Positions 53,541-60,926 of a DNA stretch of 64,000 nt are shown here, piece by piece. The first letter of the stretch is position 1. Each line of letters begins with the position of its first letter. A program made the translations under genes and the position numbers. The DNA is from Niastella sp966211305 (lineage in GTDB: Bacteria > Bacteroidota > Bacteroidia > Chitinophagales > Chitinophagaceae). The stretch spans positions 1 to 64,000 of the forward strand of contig CBIHPC010000009.1 in the NCBI GenBank assembly GCA_966211305.1. The letters are read 5' to 3'. Under the pieces are notes generated by a model. That model ran no database searches, was not told where the DNA came from, and saw only the letters and a list, made by a program, of their open reading frames with translations.

Positions 53541-55376
53541 ATGAAACGAAATCCTTTTTTATATAAATATGCAACAGCAATGACAATGGTATTGCTGTTG
53601 CTGGTAACGTCCTGCAGTAAAAATTTTCTCAATAAAGAACCGTTGGGTTCCTTCAATCCCGATCAACTGGCAAACGCGGCCGGTGCAAACGGACTGCTTA
53701 TTGGGGCTTATCATATGATAGGTGGTATGGGTGGTGCGGCAGGTAACAACTGGGCTTCCAGTCCTTCCAACTGGGTGTTTGGCAGTGTGGCCGGTGGAGA
53801 TTCCTATAAAGGTTCTACCCCAAGCGATCAGGGTGATATTGTACAAATTGAAACCTGGGCCTACAATACCAATAATCCTTACTTTAACCAGAAGTGGCAG
53901 GCATTGTACGATGGTGTGCAACGTGCCAATGAAGTATTGCGTGTATTGCCCCGGGTTACCGATATGACGGATGCAGAGAAAAAGGTGATGGAAGGGGAAG
54001 CCCGTTTTCTGCGGGGGTATTTTCATTTTGAAGCAAAGAAGCTTTGGAACAATGTGCCTTTTGTAGATGAAACCATTTTCACCGCTGCAAAGAATACCAA
54101 TGTGCCGAATATCGATGACGCCGGTAATTTTATCAATATCTGGGCTAAGATAGAAGCCGATCTGGAATATAGCGCAGCGAACCTGCCTGCCACGCAAACA
54201 CAGGTAGGAAGGGTCAACAAATCGGCAGCAATCGCATTCCTGGGTAAAATATTCCTGTATCAACATAAATACGCACAGGCAAAAGAACAGTTCGATAAGC
54301 TCATTCCCGCAGCCTATGGTGGCACAGGTAATGGCGTAACTTCAGGCGGAAAGGCATATAAACTGGTAAATTTCCAGGATAATTTCAATGCGGCTACAGA
54401 TAACAGTGCAGAATCCATTTTTGCTTACCAGGCTTCAGTGAACGATGGTTCAGGTACCAACGGTAACCATGGCGATGCCCTCAACCTGCCTAACAGCGCC
54501 GGCCCCGGCGGTTGCTGCGGTTTCAATAACCCTACCATGTCGCTTGCTAATTCTTATAAAACTGATGCCGACGGGTTGCCGATGTTCGACACGTACAACA
54601 GCACACCGAATGTAAGTGACCCTGCAGGAGCCTATACCGGTACACTCGATCCGCGGATAGATCTCACAATGGGCCGCCCCGGTATTCCTTATTTCGACTG
54701 GGGTCCAACACCTGGCGATGCCTGGATCCGTGATCCGGCCACCAACGGCTATTTCAGCCCTAAGAAAAATGCCTATGCGAAAGTGCAACAGGACCTGTTA
54801 TCATCAACAGAAACCAGTTTCTGGGGGCCTACGCAGATCACAGCAAACAATGTAAATATTATTCGCTTCGCCGATGTACTGTTGTGGGCTGCCGAGTGTG
54901 AAATAGAAGTAGGAAGCCCGGATAAAGCGCTTGAATATGTAAACCATATTCGTGCACGGGCGGCAGATGCTTCCGGCTGGGTATACAGCGGCAGCGATTA
55001 TGATGCCGGCAGCGGAAAATATATCACCAGAACAACCCCGGCCGACGATTATAATATCGGTGAATATCCCCCGGGTGCTTTTGCCGATAAAACATATGCA
55101 TTGAAGGCAATTCGGTTTGAAAGAAAACTGGAACTGGCCATGGAAGGCCACCGCTTTTTCGACCTGGCGCGGTGGGACAATGGCACGGGTACCGTGATGG
55201 CGGCTGAACTGAATGCATTTGCTGCTGCAGAAAAGCAGCGCCCGACAATTTTCAATATCAACCAGTCGGCCGCATTTACGCCCAAAAAGAATGAGTATTA
55301 CCCGATACCACAAACGCAGATAGACATACATAACGCCACCGGAAAAATAAACCTGAAACAAAATACCGGCTATTAA
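53541..55376 (+). CDS. SusD/RagB-family surface lipoprotein
   Basis: A 611-residue surface-exposed lid protein. A lipoprotein signal reads MTMVLLLLVTSCSKNFLNKE; the mature N-terminus LNKEPLGSFNPDQL is typical of SusD. TPR-like helices form the middle (EARFLRGYFHFEAKKLWNNVP, AAIAFLGKIFLYQHKYAQAK), and the C-terminal segment RKLELAMEGHRFFDLARW is a strong SusD phrase. It caps the SusC channel. A loop near residues 305-335 is Gly/Asn-rich with paired cysteines (GGCCG). A perfect-stem terminator follows. Confidence 0.95.
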   Translation: MKRNPFLYKYATAMTMVLLLLVTSCSKNFLNKEPLGSFNPDQLANAAGANGLLIGAYHMIGGMGGAAGNNWASSPSNWVFGSVAGGDSYKGSTPSDQGDIVQIETWAYNTNNPYFNQKWQALYDGVQRANEVLRVLPRVTDMTDAEKKVMEGEARFLRGYFHFEAKKLWNNVPFVDETIFTAAKNTNVPNIDDAGNFINIWAKIEADLEYSAANLPATQTQVGRVNKSAAIAFLGKIFLYQHKYAQAKEQFDKLIPAAYGGTGNGVTSGGKAYKLVNFQDNFNAATDNSAESIFAYQASVNDGSGTNGNHGDALNLPNSAGPGGCCGFNNPTMSLANSYKTDADGLPMFDTYNSTPNVSDPAGAYTGTLDPRIDLTMGRPGIPYFDWGPTPGDAWIRDPATNGYFSPKKNAYAKVQQDLLSSTETSFWGPTQITANNVNIIRFADVLLWAAECEIEVGSPDKALEYVNHIRARAADASGWVYSGSDYDAGSGKYITRTTPADDYNIGEYPPGAFADKTYALKAIRFERKLELAMEGHRFFDLARWDNGTGTVMAAELNAFAAAEKQRPTIFNINQSAAFTPKKNEYYPIPQTQIDIHNATGKINLKQNTGY

Positions 55377-55416
55377 CCGGTTGACGATAATGTAATAGAT
55401 TGAATGTACATAATGA

Positions 55417-55465
55417 GCCGTCCCGGTCCTGGCGGAAAGCCAAAGGACCGGGACGGCCTGTTTTT
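55417..55465 (+). terminator. Terminator after susD
   Basis: GCCGTCCCGGTCCT and its exact complement form a 14-bp stem; the loop contains a further GGC/GCC pair; five T follow. Confidence 0.93.
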
Positions 55466-55527
55466 ACCCGGATCTGTGTGCAGTTGCTGCCTCAAAACCC
55501 TGATGCTGCCATTTCGCCCAATAATTC

Positions 55528-55535
55528 TACTTTTG
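55528..55535 (+). promoter_or_regulatory. -7 box of the rlmI promoter
   Basis: TACTTTTG matches TAnnTTTG; the predicted start is near 55541, giving a ~100-base leader that holds an 18-bp inverted repeat and the conserved 44-base block. The -33 region has only TTTC. Confidence 0.6.
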
Positions 55536-55551
55536 CGCGAATGAAACGTCC

Positions 55552-55599
55552 ATGGCAAAATTTTCATTAAGACACACAGGATAATGAAAATTTTGCCAT
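55552..55599 (+). repeat. 18-bp perfect inverted repeat in the rlmI leader
   Basis: ATGGCAAAATTTTCATTA and TAATGAAAATTTTGCCAT pair perfectly around a 12-base loop (AGACACACAGGA). It is inside the predicted leader RNA, directly before the conserved block. It lacks a T run on its 3' side, so a simple terminator is unlikely. Confidence 0.85.
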
Positions 55600-55600
55600 A

Positions 55601-55644
55601 GTAAGTTCCATCTGGCAAAAACCCAATTATTATTTTCAGATGAA
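55601..55644 (+). promoter_or_regulatory. Conserved 44-base leader, copy 2
   Basis: GTAAGTTCCATCTGGC, then AAAAACCCAATTATTATTTT and CAG before the ATG of rlmI; 40 of 44 bases match the copy before the barrel gene at 39574. CATCTG and CAGATG can pair and would cover the start codon. Confidence 0.75.
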
Positions 55645-56812
55645 TCAGGTAATCTTAAAAAAGAAGATCAGCCAGCGGGTGGCTAACGGGCATCCCTGGA
55701 TCTTCGCCAATGAAGTGAATGAAGCCCCGGAAGGTGTTGAACCCGGCGCCATTGTAGATGTGTACACCCATGATAAAAAGTTTATCGGGAAAGGCTATTT
55801 CAATCCCCGTTCGCAGATACTGGTGCGGTTGCTTACCCGCAAAAAAGACGATGTGGTGAATGAGGACTTCTTTTACAACCGCCTGCTGGAGGCCTGGAAA
55901 TACCGCCGGCAACTGGGTTATGTAGAGAATTGCCGGCTGATCTTCGGTGAGGCCGACAACCTGCCGCAAATGATCATCGATAAGTTCAACGACTATTTCG
56001 TTATTCAAACCCTGGCCCTGGGTATCGATGTGTGGAAACCAGCCATAGTAGCGGCCCTCGAAAAGATCTTCAGGCCAAAAGGAATATACGAACGCAATGA
56101 TGTGCCGGTGCGCGAACTGGAAGGGTTGCCCCAGCAGAAAGGTTTTCTTTCTGCGCCGTTCGATACGAAGATTACCATTCAGGAGAATGGGTTGAAGTTC
56201 TATGTGGATATCGAAAATGGTCAAAAGACCGGTTATTTTCTCGATCAGCAGGACAACCGCCGTGCCATTCAGCATATTGTAAAAGGGGCCGACGTATTGG
56301 GTGCGTTTACCTATACCGGAACGTTTGAAATTCATGCAGCGCACTATGGCGCCAGATCGGTGCTTGGACTGGATATTTCACAGAACGCGGTTGACCAGGC
56401 AAACCGCAATGCGGCCCTCAATGGGGTAGATAACATCTGCAAATTCGAATGTATGAATGCGTTTGATGTGCTGAAGGCCTGGGCCCGCGAGGGAAAACAA
56501 TATGATGTGGTAATGCTCGATCCGCCTTCGTTTACCAAAACAAGGGACAATATTCAAAAGGCCATTACCGGATATAAAGAGATCAACCTGCGGGGAATGA
56601 AGCTGGTGAAACCCGGTGGTTTCCTGGTAACCTCCAGTTGTACCAACCTGGTGCAGCCCGACCTGTTCCTGCAGATCATTCAGTTAGCGGCGAAGGATGC
56701 CCGAAGAAAGATCAGGCAGGTGACATTTCAAACCCAGTCGGCCGATCACCCGATCGTTTGGGAATGGGAGAATACCCATTACCTGAAGTTTTTGATAGTG
56801 CAGGTACTTTAA
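55640..56812 (+). CDS. rlmI: 23S rRNA cytosine-5 methyltransferase RlmI-type
   Basis: A 390-residue rRNA methyltransferase. The N-terminal PUA domain (ILKKKISQRVANGHPWIFAN ... GKGYFNPRSQILVRLL) is followed by the EEHEE-like linker and a class I SAM domain: FYVDIENGQKTGYFLDQQDN is the family phrase, VLGAFTYTGTFEIHA is motif I, SVLGLDISQNAVDQANRNA motif II and VVMLDPPSFTKTRDN motif IV; VTSSCTNLV holds the catalytic Cys. It methylates cytosine 1962-equivalent in 23S rRNA in other bacteria. Monocistronic with its own structured leader. Confidence 0.93.
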   Translation: MNQVILKKKISQRVANGHPWIFANEVNEAPEGVEPGAIVDVYTHDKKFIGKGYFNPRSQILVRLLTRKKDDVVNEDFFYNRLLEAWKYRRQLGYVENCRLIFGEADNLPQMIIDKFNDYFVIQTLALGIDVWKPAIVAALEKIFRPKGIYERNDVPVRELEGLPQQKGFLSAPFDTKITIQENGLKFYVDIENGQKTGYFLDQQDNRRAIQHIVKGADVLGAFTYTGTFEIHAAHYGARSVLGLDISQNAVDQANRNAALNGVDNICKFECMNAFDVLKAWAREGKQYDVVMLDPPSFTKTRDNIQKAITGYKEINLRGMKLVKPGGFLVTSSCTNLVQPDLFLQIIQLAAKDARRKIRQVTFQTQSADHPIVWEWENTHYLKFLIVQVL

Positions 56813-56827
56813 TGCGTTTATAATCAT

Positions 56828-56869
56828 AACAGGCAAGTTGTTGATTACAAGCAGCATGCCTGTTTTTTT
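56828..56869 (+). terminator. Terminator after rlmI
   Basis: AACAGGCA and TGCCTGTT pair over a 21-base loop, followed by seven T. Confidence 0.65.
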
Positions 56870-56900
56870 ATATCAGGAAGGGTTGGGTTCCCCGGCATTT

Positions 56901-57173
56901 CCATAATTATAAACGCCCGTTTAAAATTACAAACCATACTTCCATAATTACAAACACCCCATTTGTAATTACGGAACATGCTTCCGTAATTCTGGAACCC
57001 CTGTTTGTAATTACAAACCATGCTTTTAAAATTATAAATGGCCGTTTATAGTTACAAACGACCCATTTGTAATCGCAAACCATACATCTGGAATTACAAC
57101 GGCCCAATTTGTAATCGCAAACAATATACTTGTAATTATAAACAACCTGTTTGTAATTACAACAAGGGCTCCC
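56901..57173. repeat. Array of 13 palindromic boxes at 20-21 bp spacing
   Basis: Cores related to TAATTAC begin at 56904, 56924, 56945, 56966, 56987, 57008, 57029, 57049, 57070, 57091, 57112, 57133 and 57154: ten steps of 21 and two of 20. The best copy, GTTTGTAATTACAAAC at 57003-57018, is a perfect 16-bp palindrome; others are TTTGTAATCGCAAAC, TTCCGTAATTCTGGAAC and similar. The spacing is close to two helical turns, so all boxes face one side of the DNA. It lies between rlmI and the small T9SS gene, which converge. Minus-strand frames in it give seven-residue repeats, probably only a by-product of the 21-base period. Confidence 0.88.
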
Positions 57174-57211
57174 TGAAATATAGAATGGAGTAAGCTATGA
57201 ACGCCCGGGCA

Positions 57212-57242
57212 CAAAAAAAGTCTCCCGATGTAGCGGGAGACT
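57212..57242 (-). terminator. Terminator after the small T9SS gene
   Basis: Minus strand AGTCTCCCG, 6-base loop, CGGGAGACT, then seven T. Confidence 0.9.
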
Positions 57243-57266
57243 ATATAAATAAGTTGGAATAATCTA

Positions 57267-57602
57267 TTACTTGGAAACCTGGAACTTTCCCGAATCGATC
57301 ACCTTTCCGTTTTTATCTTTTAACTGGAAAATATAGATACCACGGTAAAAGTCGTTGAGGTTAACCGTAGTTTTAGGCGAAATGTTATTGATTTCCTGTA
57401 CTTTTTTGCCAATAAAGTTAAAGATCTGCAGGTTCAGCGATTTTTCGTATCCGCGTTGGAAATCGAAGGTGATCATTGAGGTAGCAGGGTTCGGGTAGAA
57501 CTTTACGACAGGGGTTGCAGGCTCCTGTCCAGGGTTTCGGTCCTGGCTTTTCGCTGTGAATGACAATAAAAGGATAGTGGACAATGCGTAAAAAATCTTC
57601 AT
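57267..57602 (-). CDS. Small secreted protein consisting mainly of a T9SS type A sorting domain
   Basis: About 111 residues from the ATG coding MKIFYALSTILLLSFTAKSQ, a signal peptide. After a short Pro-rich stretch the remainder is a complete sorting domain: PVVKFYPNPATSMITFDFQ, LNLQIFNFIGKKVQEINNIS, TTVNLNDFYRGIYIFQLKDK and final GKFQVSK. There is almost no passenger. Stand-alone sorting-domain proteins are frequent in Bacteroidota; they may be intact small surface proteins or remnants. Terminator downstream, and no partner gene on this strand. Confidence 0.85.
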   Translation of the reverse strand: MKIFYALSTILLLSFTAKSQDRNPGQEPATPVVKFYPNPATSMITFDFQRGYEKSLNLQIFNFIGKKVQEINNISPKTTVNLNDFYRGIYIFQLKDKNGKVIDSGKFQVSK

Positions 57603-57751
57603 GCGCGATGATATTTTACAGTTATTGCTCAAGATATTTCCTTTTAACCAAAAATACAACTCCTTTAGCATATAACCTGCGGTTGATAGGGGATTCTGCT
57701 TACAAAAATTGTACACAGTCAATAATTTAACCCTATTTTAATTGATTATAA

Positions 57752-58201
57752 TCAAGTGATTGTGCGAAGGGTTGACTGAATGCCCTCGAAATTTGGAAAA
57801 TCGCCCGCCTTTTCAAGTATTTCAGAAAAACGGATGTTGCCCTCCCGGTCGATAACAAACGATGCCCGTTTCGACACCCCTTTCATATTATAATTCCATT
57901 CCTCGTATAAACTGTTATACAATTTCGATACTTCCTTATTGAAGTCGCTCAGCAGGGGAAAATTGAAACCCTGTTCTTCCCTGAATTTAGCCAGGGTATA
58001 CAGGGAGTCGACACTAATGCCCAACACCTGCGCATCTACATTATTGAACAACGCCATATTATCGCGTACATAACAAAGTTCTTTTGTACAAACGCTGGTA
58101 AACGCCAGCGGGAAGAAAAGCAGTACCACGTTCTTTCCTTTAAAGTCGTGCAAACTAACCGGGTGCTTAGCCGTATCGAAAAGGGTAAAATCTGGAGCCA
58201 T
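57752..58201 (-). CDS. Peroxiredoxin (AhpC/TSA family, PrxQ-like)
   Basis: A 149-residue thiol peroxidase. The peroxidatic cysteine is C38 in PLAFTSVCTKELC and C43 lies five residues later, the spacing seen in PrxQ/BCP enzymes where it resolves the sulfenic acid. VLGISVDSLYTLAKFREEQG and FPLLSDFNKEVSKLYN are typical. It reduces peroxides in the cytoplasm with thioredoxin-type donors. The N-terminus begins at APDFTLFD, about seven residues shorter than usual, and a repeat element starts two bases upstream of its ATG. Confidence 0.9.
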   Translation of the reverse strand: MAPDFTLFDTAKHPVSLHDFKGKNVVLLFFPLAFTSVCTKELCYVRDNMALFNNVDAQVLGISVDSLYTLAKFREEQGFNFPLLSDFNKEVSKLYNSLYEEWNYNMKGVSKRASFVIDREGNIRFSEILEKAGDFPNFEGIQSTLRTIT

Positions 58202-58202
58202 A

Positions 58203-58441
58203 ATTTGATAATTTGCTAATGTGCTTATATGCTAATGAAATACAGATAGCGTATTTCATTGGCGTTTAGTGATGCGCAAATTAGTTAATAATCACATTAT
58301 TGGATGATGGATTTGGCGCTCGCCTGTATTTGAAGTTAACTTTTGTTCAGGCAGATGCTAACGCAAAATTCAGTCTTGCATATTTTTAAGTTTCGAAAAA
58401 ATAAGAACAGCTGCACAGCGTATTAGCACATTAGCACATTT
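58203..58441. repeat. Arm-core-arm element upstream of the peroxiredoxin
   Basis: Left words AATTTGATAATTTGC, TAATGTGC, TATATGCTAATG; right words CGCAAATTAG, TAATAATCACATT and, further on, TATTAGCACATTAGCACATT. Core GAAATACAGATAGCGTATTTC is an inverted pair; GAAATACAG is shared with the core at 40176. It fills the gap between two minus-strand genes. Confidence 0.65.
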
Positions 58442-58453
58442 GCTATTTGTCCA

Positions 58454-59026
58454 TTAGTTCGTAGCCAACGATAAAATATTTTTTTGCAACTCAATGTATC
58501 TCTTATAAAACCTTCGTAGCGGTTCGTATTGCGGATCGCGGAACGACAAATCGGCTAATCCATTTCCCACGGTAACGTATTGTATCAGCATGTCGTGATC
58601 GAAGAAGAACACTTCGCCGTGTTTTATTTCATCTTCATAGTAAGACATAAAATCAGTTTCGTATAATTCCATACAAATCAACCGTCCCCGGTTCAGGTAA
58701 AAGGTTTCTGTATACTCCAGTGAATCTATGCGGTAGCGAACCTCAAAAACAATGATGTTTTTATTGTGAATGGTGTAATACCAGGTTTCTTTAAGCGGCT
58801 CGTCTTTACGCAGGATCTTATTGAGATAAAAAGTGCGTTGCGAGTGAAGGGAGAGACTATCCGTTTCATGTATCACCTGGTCGATATTTGTTCGCCAGTC
58901 ATACCTGCTTTGACTAAACGCAGATTGAGAAATGGTTAATGCAACAATGGCCATCAGCATTGCCAAAGGCAGTCCGTTTGGTTGGCTCGGACGCCGGAAA
59001 GTCCGTATCGCTGCGGGGATTCTCAT
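58454..59026 (-). CDS. Secreted protein of unknown function
   Basis: A 190-residue protein; signal-type segment GLPLAMLMAIVALTISQSAFSQ after a basic stretch, so translation could also start at the internal ATG coding MLMAIVALT. The mature part has charged and aromatic strands (ETWYYTIHNKNIIVFEVRYR, FYLNRGRLICMELYETDF, GEVFFFDHDMLIQYV) and a helical end (RRFYKRYIELQKNILSLA). I do not recognise a family. Likely periplasmic. Confidence 0.65.
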   Translation of the reverse strand: MRIPAAIRTFRRPSQPNGLPLAMLMAIVALTISQSAFSQSRYDWRTNIDQVIHETDSLSLHSQRTFYLNKILRKDEPLKETWYYTIHNKNIIVFEVRYRIDSLEYTETFYLNRGRLICMELYETDFMSYYEDEIKHGEVFFFDHDMLIQYVTVGNGLADLSFRDPQYEPLRRFYKRYIELQKNILSLATN

Positions 59027-59252
59027 GTTTATTAAATTTAAGATTTTATCAGCGAATTAAAAATATCAAACACGAAAAAAATATGCATGTGGATTAGTTT
59101 TCCGGGTAGGAACGATAAAGGTGGTTATGGTCTCGCACAAAAGGAAAAGGGTCGCAGTTAGTGGATGAGCCGGGGGCCAATTCTATATTACAATAAGTGT
59201 ACCCGGCAGTGTGCTTTGTACTGTTCGTTAAACATTTATTTCTAAAATTTCA

Positions 59253-59297
59253 GCAAACGTTTGCGTGTTTGTTTTGTGGGGCAGTTAGGTATTTTTG
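59253..59297 (+). promoter_or_regulatory. Promoter and LacI-type operator before the broken alpha-galactosidase
   Basis: GCAAACGTTTGC (59253-59264) is a perfect 12-bp palindrome with the central CG of LacI/PurR-family sites. It is followed by TTTG (59268-59271), 18 bases, then TATTTTTG (59290-59297), a full promoter. The control region thus appears intact although the gene is not. Confidence 0.65.
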
Positions 59298-59354
59298 GTT
59301 GAAAGGCTTCTAAATCATTGCTGTTTAATCCGCATCACCCTCGAAACCGAATGT

Positions 59355-60680
59355 ATGATCCTGAAAAAGCTTGCAACCACTTTCTGTATTACTCTCATGG
59401 CATTATTCGTAAGATCGCAATCATCCGTTGCTTTAACGCCGCCGATGGGATGGAATAGCTGGAACCTGTTTGAAGAAGAAGTATCCGATAAACTGATCAG
59501 GGAAATAGCCGACGCCATGGTAAGCTCGGGTATGTCCCGCGCCGGTTATCAATACATTGTGATTGGCGATTTTTGGGTGGGCGGCCGCAATGCCAAAAAT
59601 GAATTGTTTCCCGATCCTGTACGTTTTCCCAATGGAATAAAAGCGCTGGCCGATTACGTTCACTCAAAAGGATTATAGCTCGGGATCTATTCCGATGCTG
59701 CAACCCTTACCTGTGGCGGCGTTAGGGGCAGTTACAATTTTGAGGAACGCGACGCCACAACTTTTGCAAAATGGGGAATCGACTACCTCAAGTATGATTA
59801 TTGTAATGCGCCCGACGATATGTTAACCGCGTTTACCCGTTACAAAAAAATGGGCGATGCACTGCCCAGCACCGGACGGCCGATTGTATATAGCATTTGC
59901 GAATGGGGCCAGCGGCAACCCTGGCTTTGGGCATGCGCCGCCGGCGGTCATTTATGGCGCACCACCCGGGATATGCGGGATACCCGGCTAAGCGATCGAT
60001 ACGATAATGGTCATAACGGCATCATGAATACCATAGATAAACAAAAGGAGCTTGAAAAGTATACCGGTGCCGGCGGTTGGAACGATCCCGGCCTGCTGGT
60101 AACCGGTTTAACGGGCAAAGGCAAATCTTCTTCCCTTAACGGACGCTTTACCGGCTGCAGCCTGACCGAATACCGCTCCCGGTTTTCGGTCTGGTGCATG
60201 CTGGCCGCACCACCGATGGTTAACCCCGATGTTCGCCATATGAACACGGCAGTGAAAGCCATTCTGCTCAACAAAGAATTGATTGCCATCGATCAGGATG
60301 TATTAGGCAGTCAGGCATCGGTGATCATCGATGCAAACGGCTGGCTGGTGTTTAAAAAAGAATTGTCGAACGACCGCTATGCGATCTGTGTGCTTAACCG
60401 GCAACATGTTGCCGCCTCCTTTTCTTTCAACCTGGAGTGCGCACTTAAAATGCATGGCCGGTGGAATGCGCGGGAAATATTTACGAAAAGAAAGCAGGTC
60501 TTCACGCTGGTAAAACAGGAAGTCCTTTCGCACAAAATGGTAGCCGACCAATTGGGAATTTCACCGGCCACGGTTGAAAAAAAGGTTGGTTTGCCACTCC
60601 GGTTTATAAGAAATGGGTTGCTGAAAAATGCTGCAAGAATCGGGGGTGTATATCGTGATCACCCGGGGTACGCCGCCTAA
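59355..60680 (+). pseudogene. Alpha-galactosidase (GH27) with in-frame amber stop and a sigma-factor-like tail
   Basis: The frame starts MILKKLATTFCITLMALFVRS (signal peptide), then LTPPMGWNSWNLFEEEV, the family opening. TAG at 59676-59678 replaces the expected Lys of GLKLGIYSD; the same frame continues LGIYSDAATLTCGG, and includes the nucleophile Asp in YLKYDYCNAP, the acid/base region RTTRDMRDTR and AGGWNDPGLL. After about GRWNAREIFTKR the sequence changes to QVFTLVKQEVLSHKMVADQL and GISPATVEKKVGLPLRFIRN, which looks like region 4 of an ECF sigma factor, not the beta-sandwich that ends GH27 proteins. So this is a dead gene plus a fusion point. The stop could in theory be suppressed, but the altered end argues against an active enzyme. 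Confidence 0.85.
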
Positions 60681-60897
60681 TATTTCACTCAATGCTTTTG
60701 ACAACAATACCACCGCGGTATGGCATACCCAGTGGAAACTGGCCAAACCGCCGCACCCGCATTTTTTAAAAGTTGATATGAACGTAACCAACGGCATGCA
60801 TGGTTTTTATTTTACGGGAAGTAACAATACGGCGTTTTTTAGCGTCTATATTTTCGAACAACCGTTTGCGTTCGGTTTTTTGTTTGCGCGAACTTAA
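60628..60897 (+). pseudogene. Fragment of an F5/8-type C (discoidin-like) domain gene
   Basis: In another frame, overlapping the end of the GH27 mosaic, is PPNISLNAFDNNTTAVWHTQ and WKLAKPPHPHFLKVDMN, the core phrase of discoidin-like carbohydrate-binding domains (NAxDGxxxTxWHTQ... PHxxxVDL). The N-terminal strands are missing and the C-terminal part becomes GFYFTGSNNTAFFSVYIFEQ without family resemblance. It is a piece of a larger secreted protein joined here by rearrangement; I do not expect a functional product. Confidence 0.6.
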
Positions 60898-60926
60898 TTT
60901 TATGCCATTGCCAATATTCTCTCTAC

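Noticed and set aside
56901..57173. Possible CRISPR array
   Set aside because: The unit is only 21 bp with a degenerate palindromic box and about 7-10 variable bases; there are no 30-base unique spacers, no leader and no cas genes.
56907..57214. Two minus-strand frames giving seven-residue repeats (VVITN-, FAITN-type)
   Set aside because: They arise because the repeat period is a multiple of three; they lie in different frames, lack a signal or known fold, and the DNA constraint is on the palindrome.
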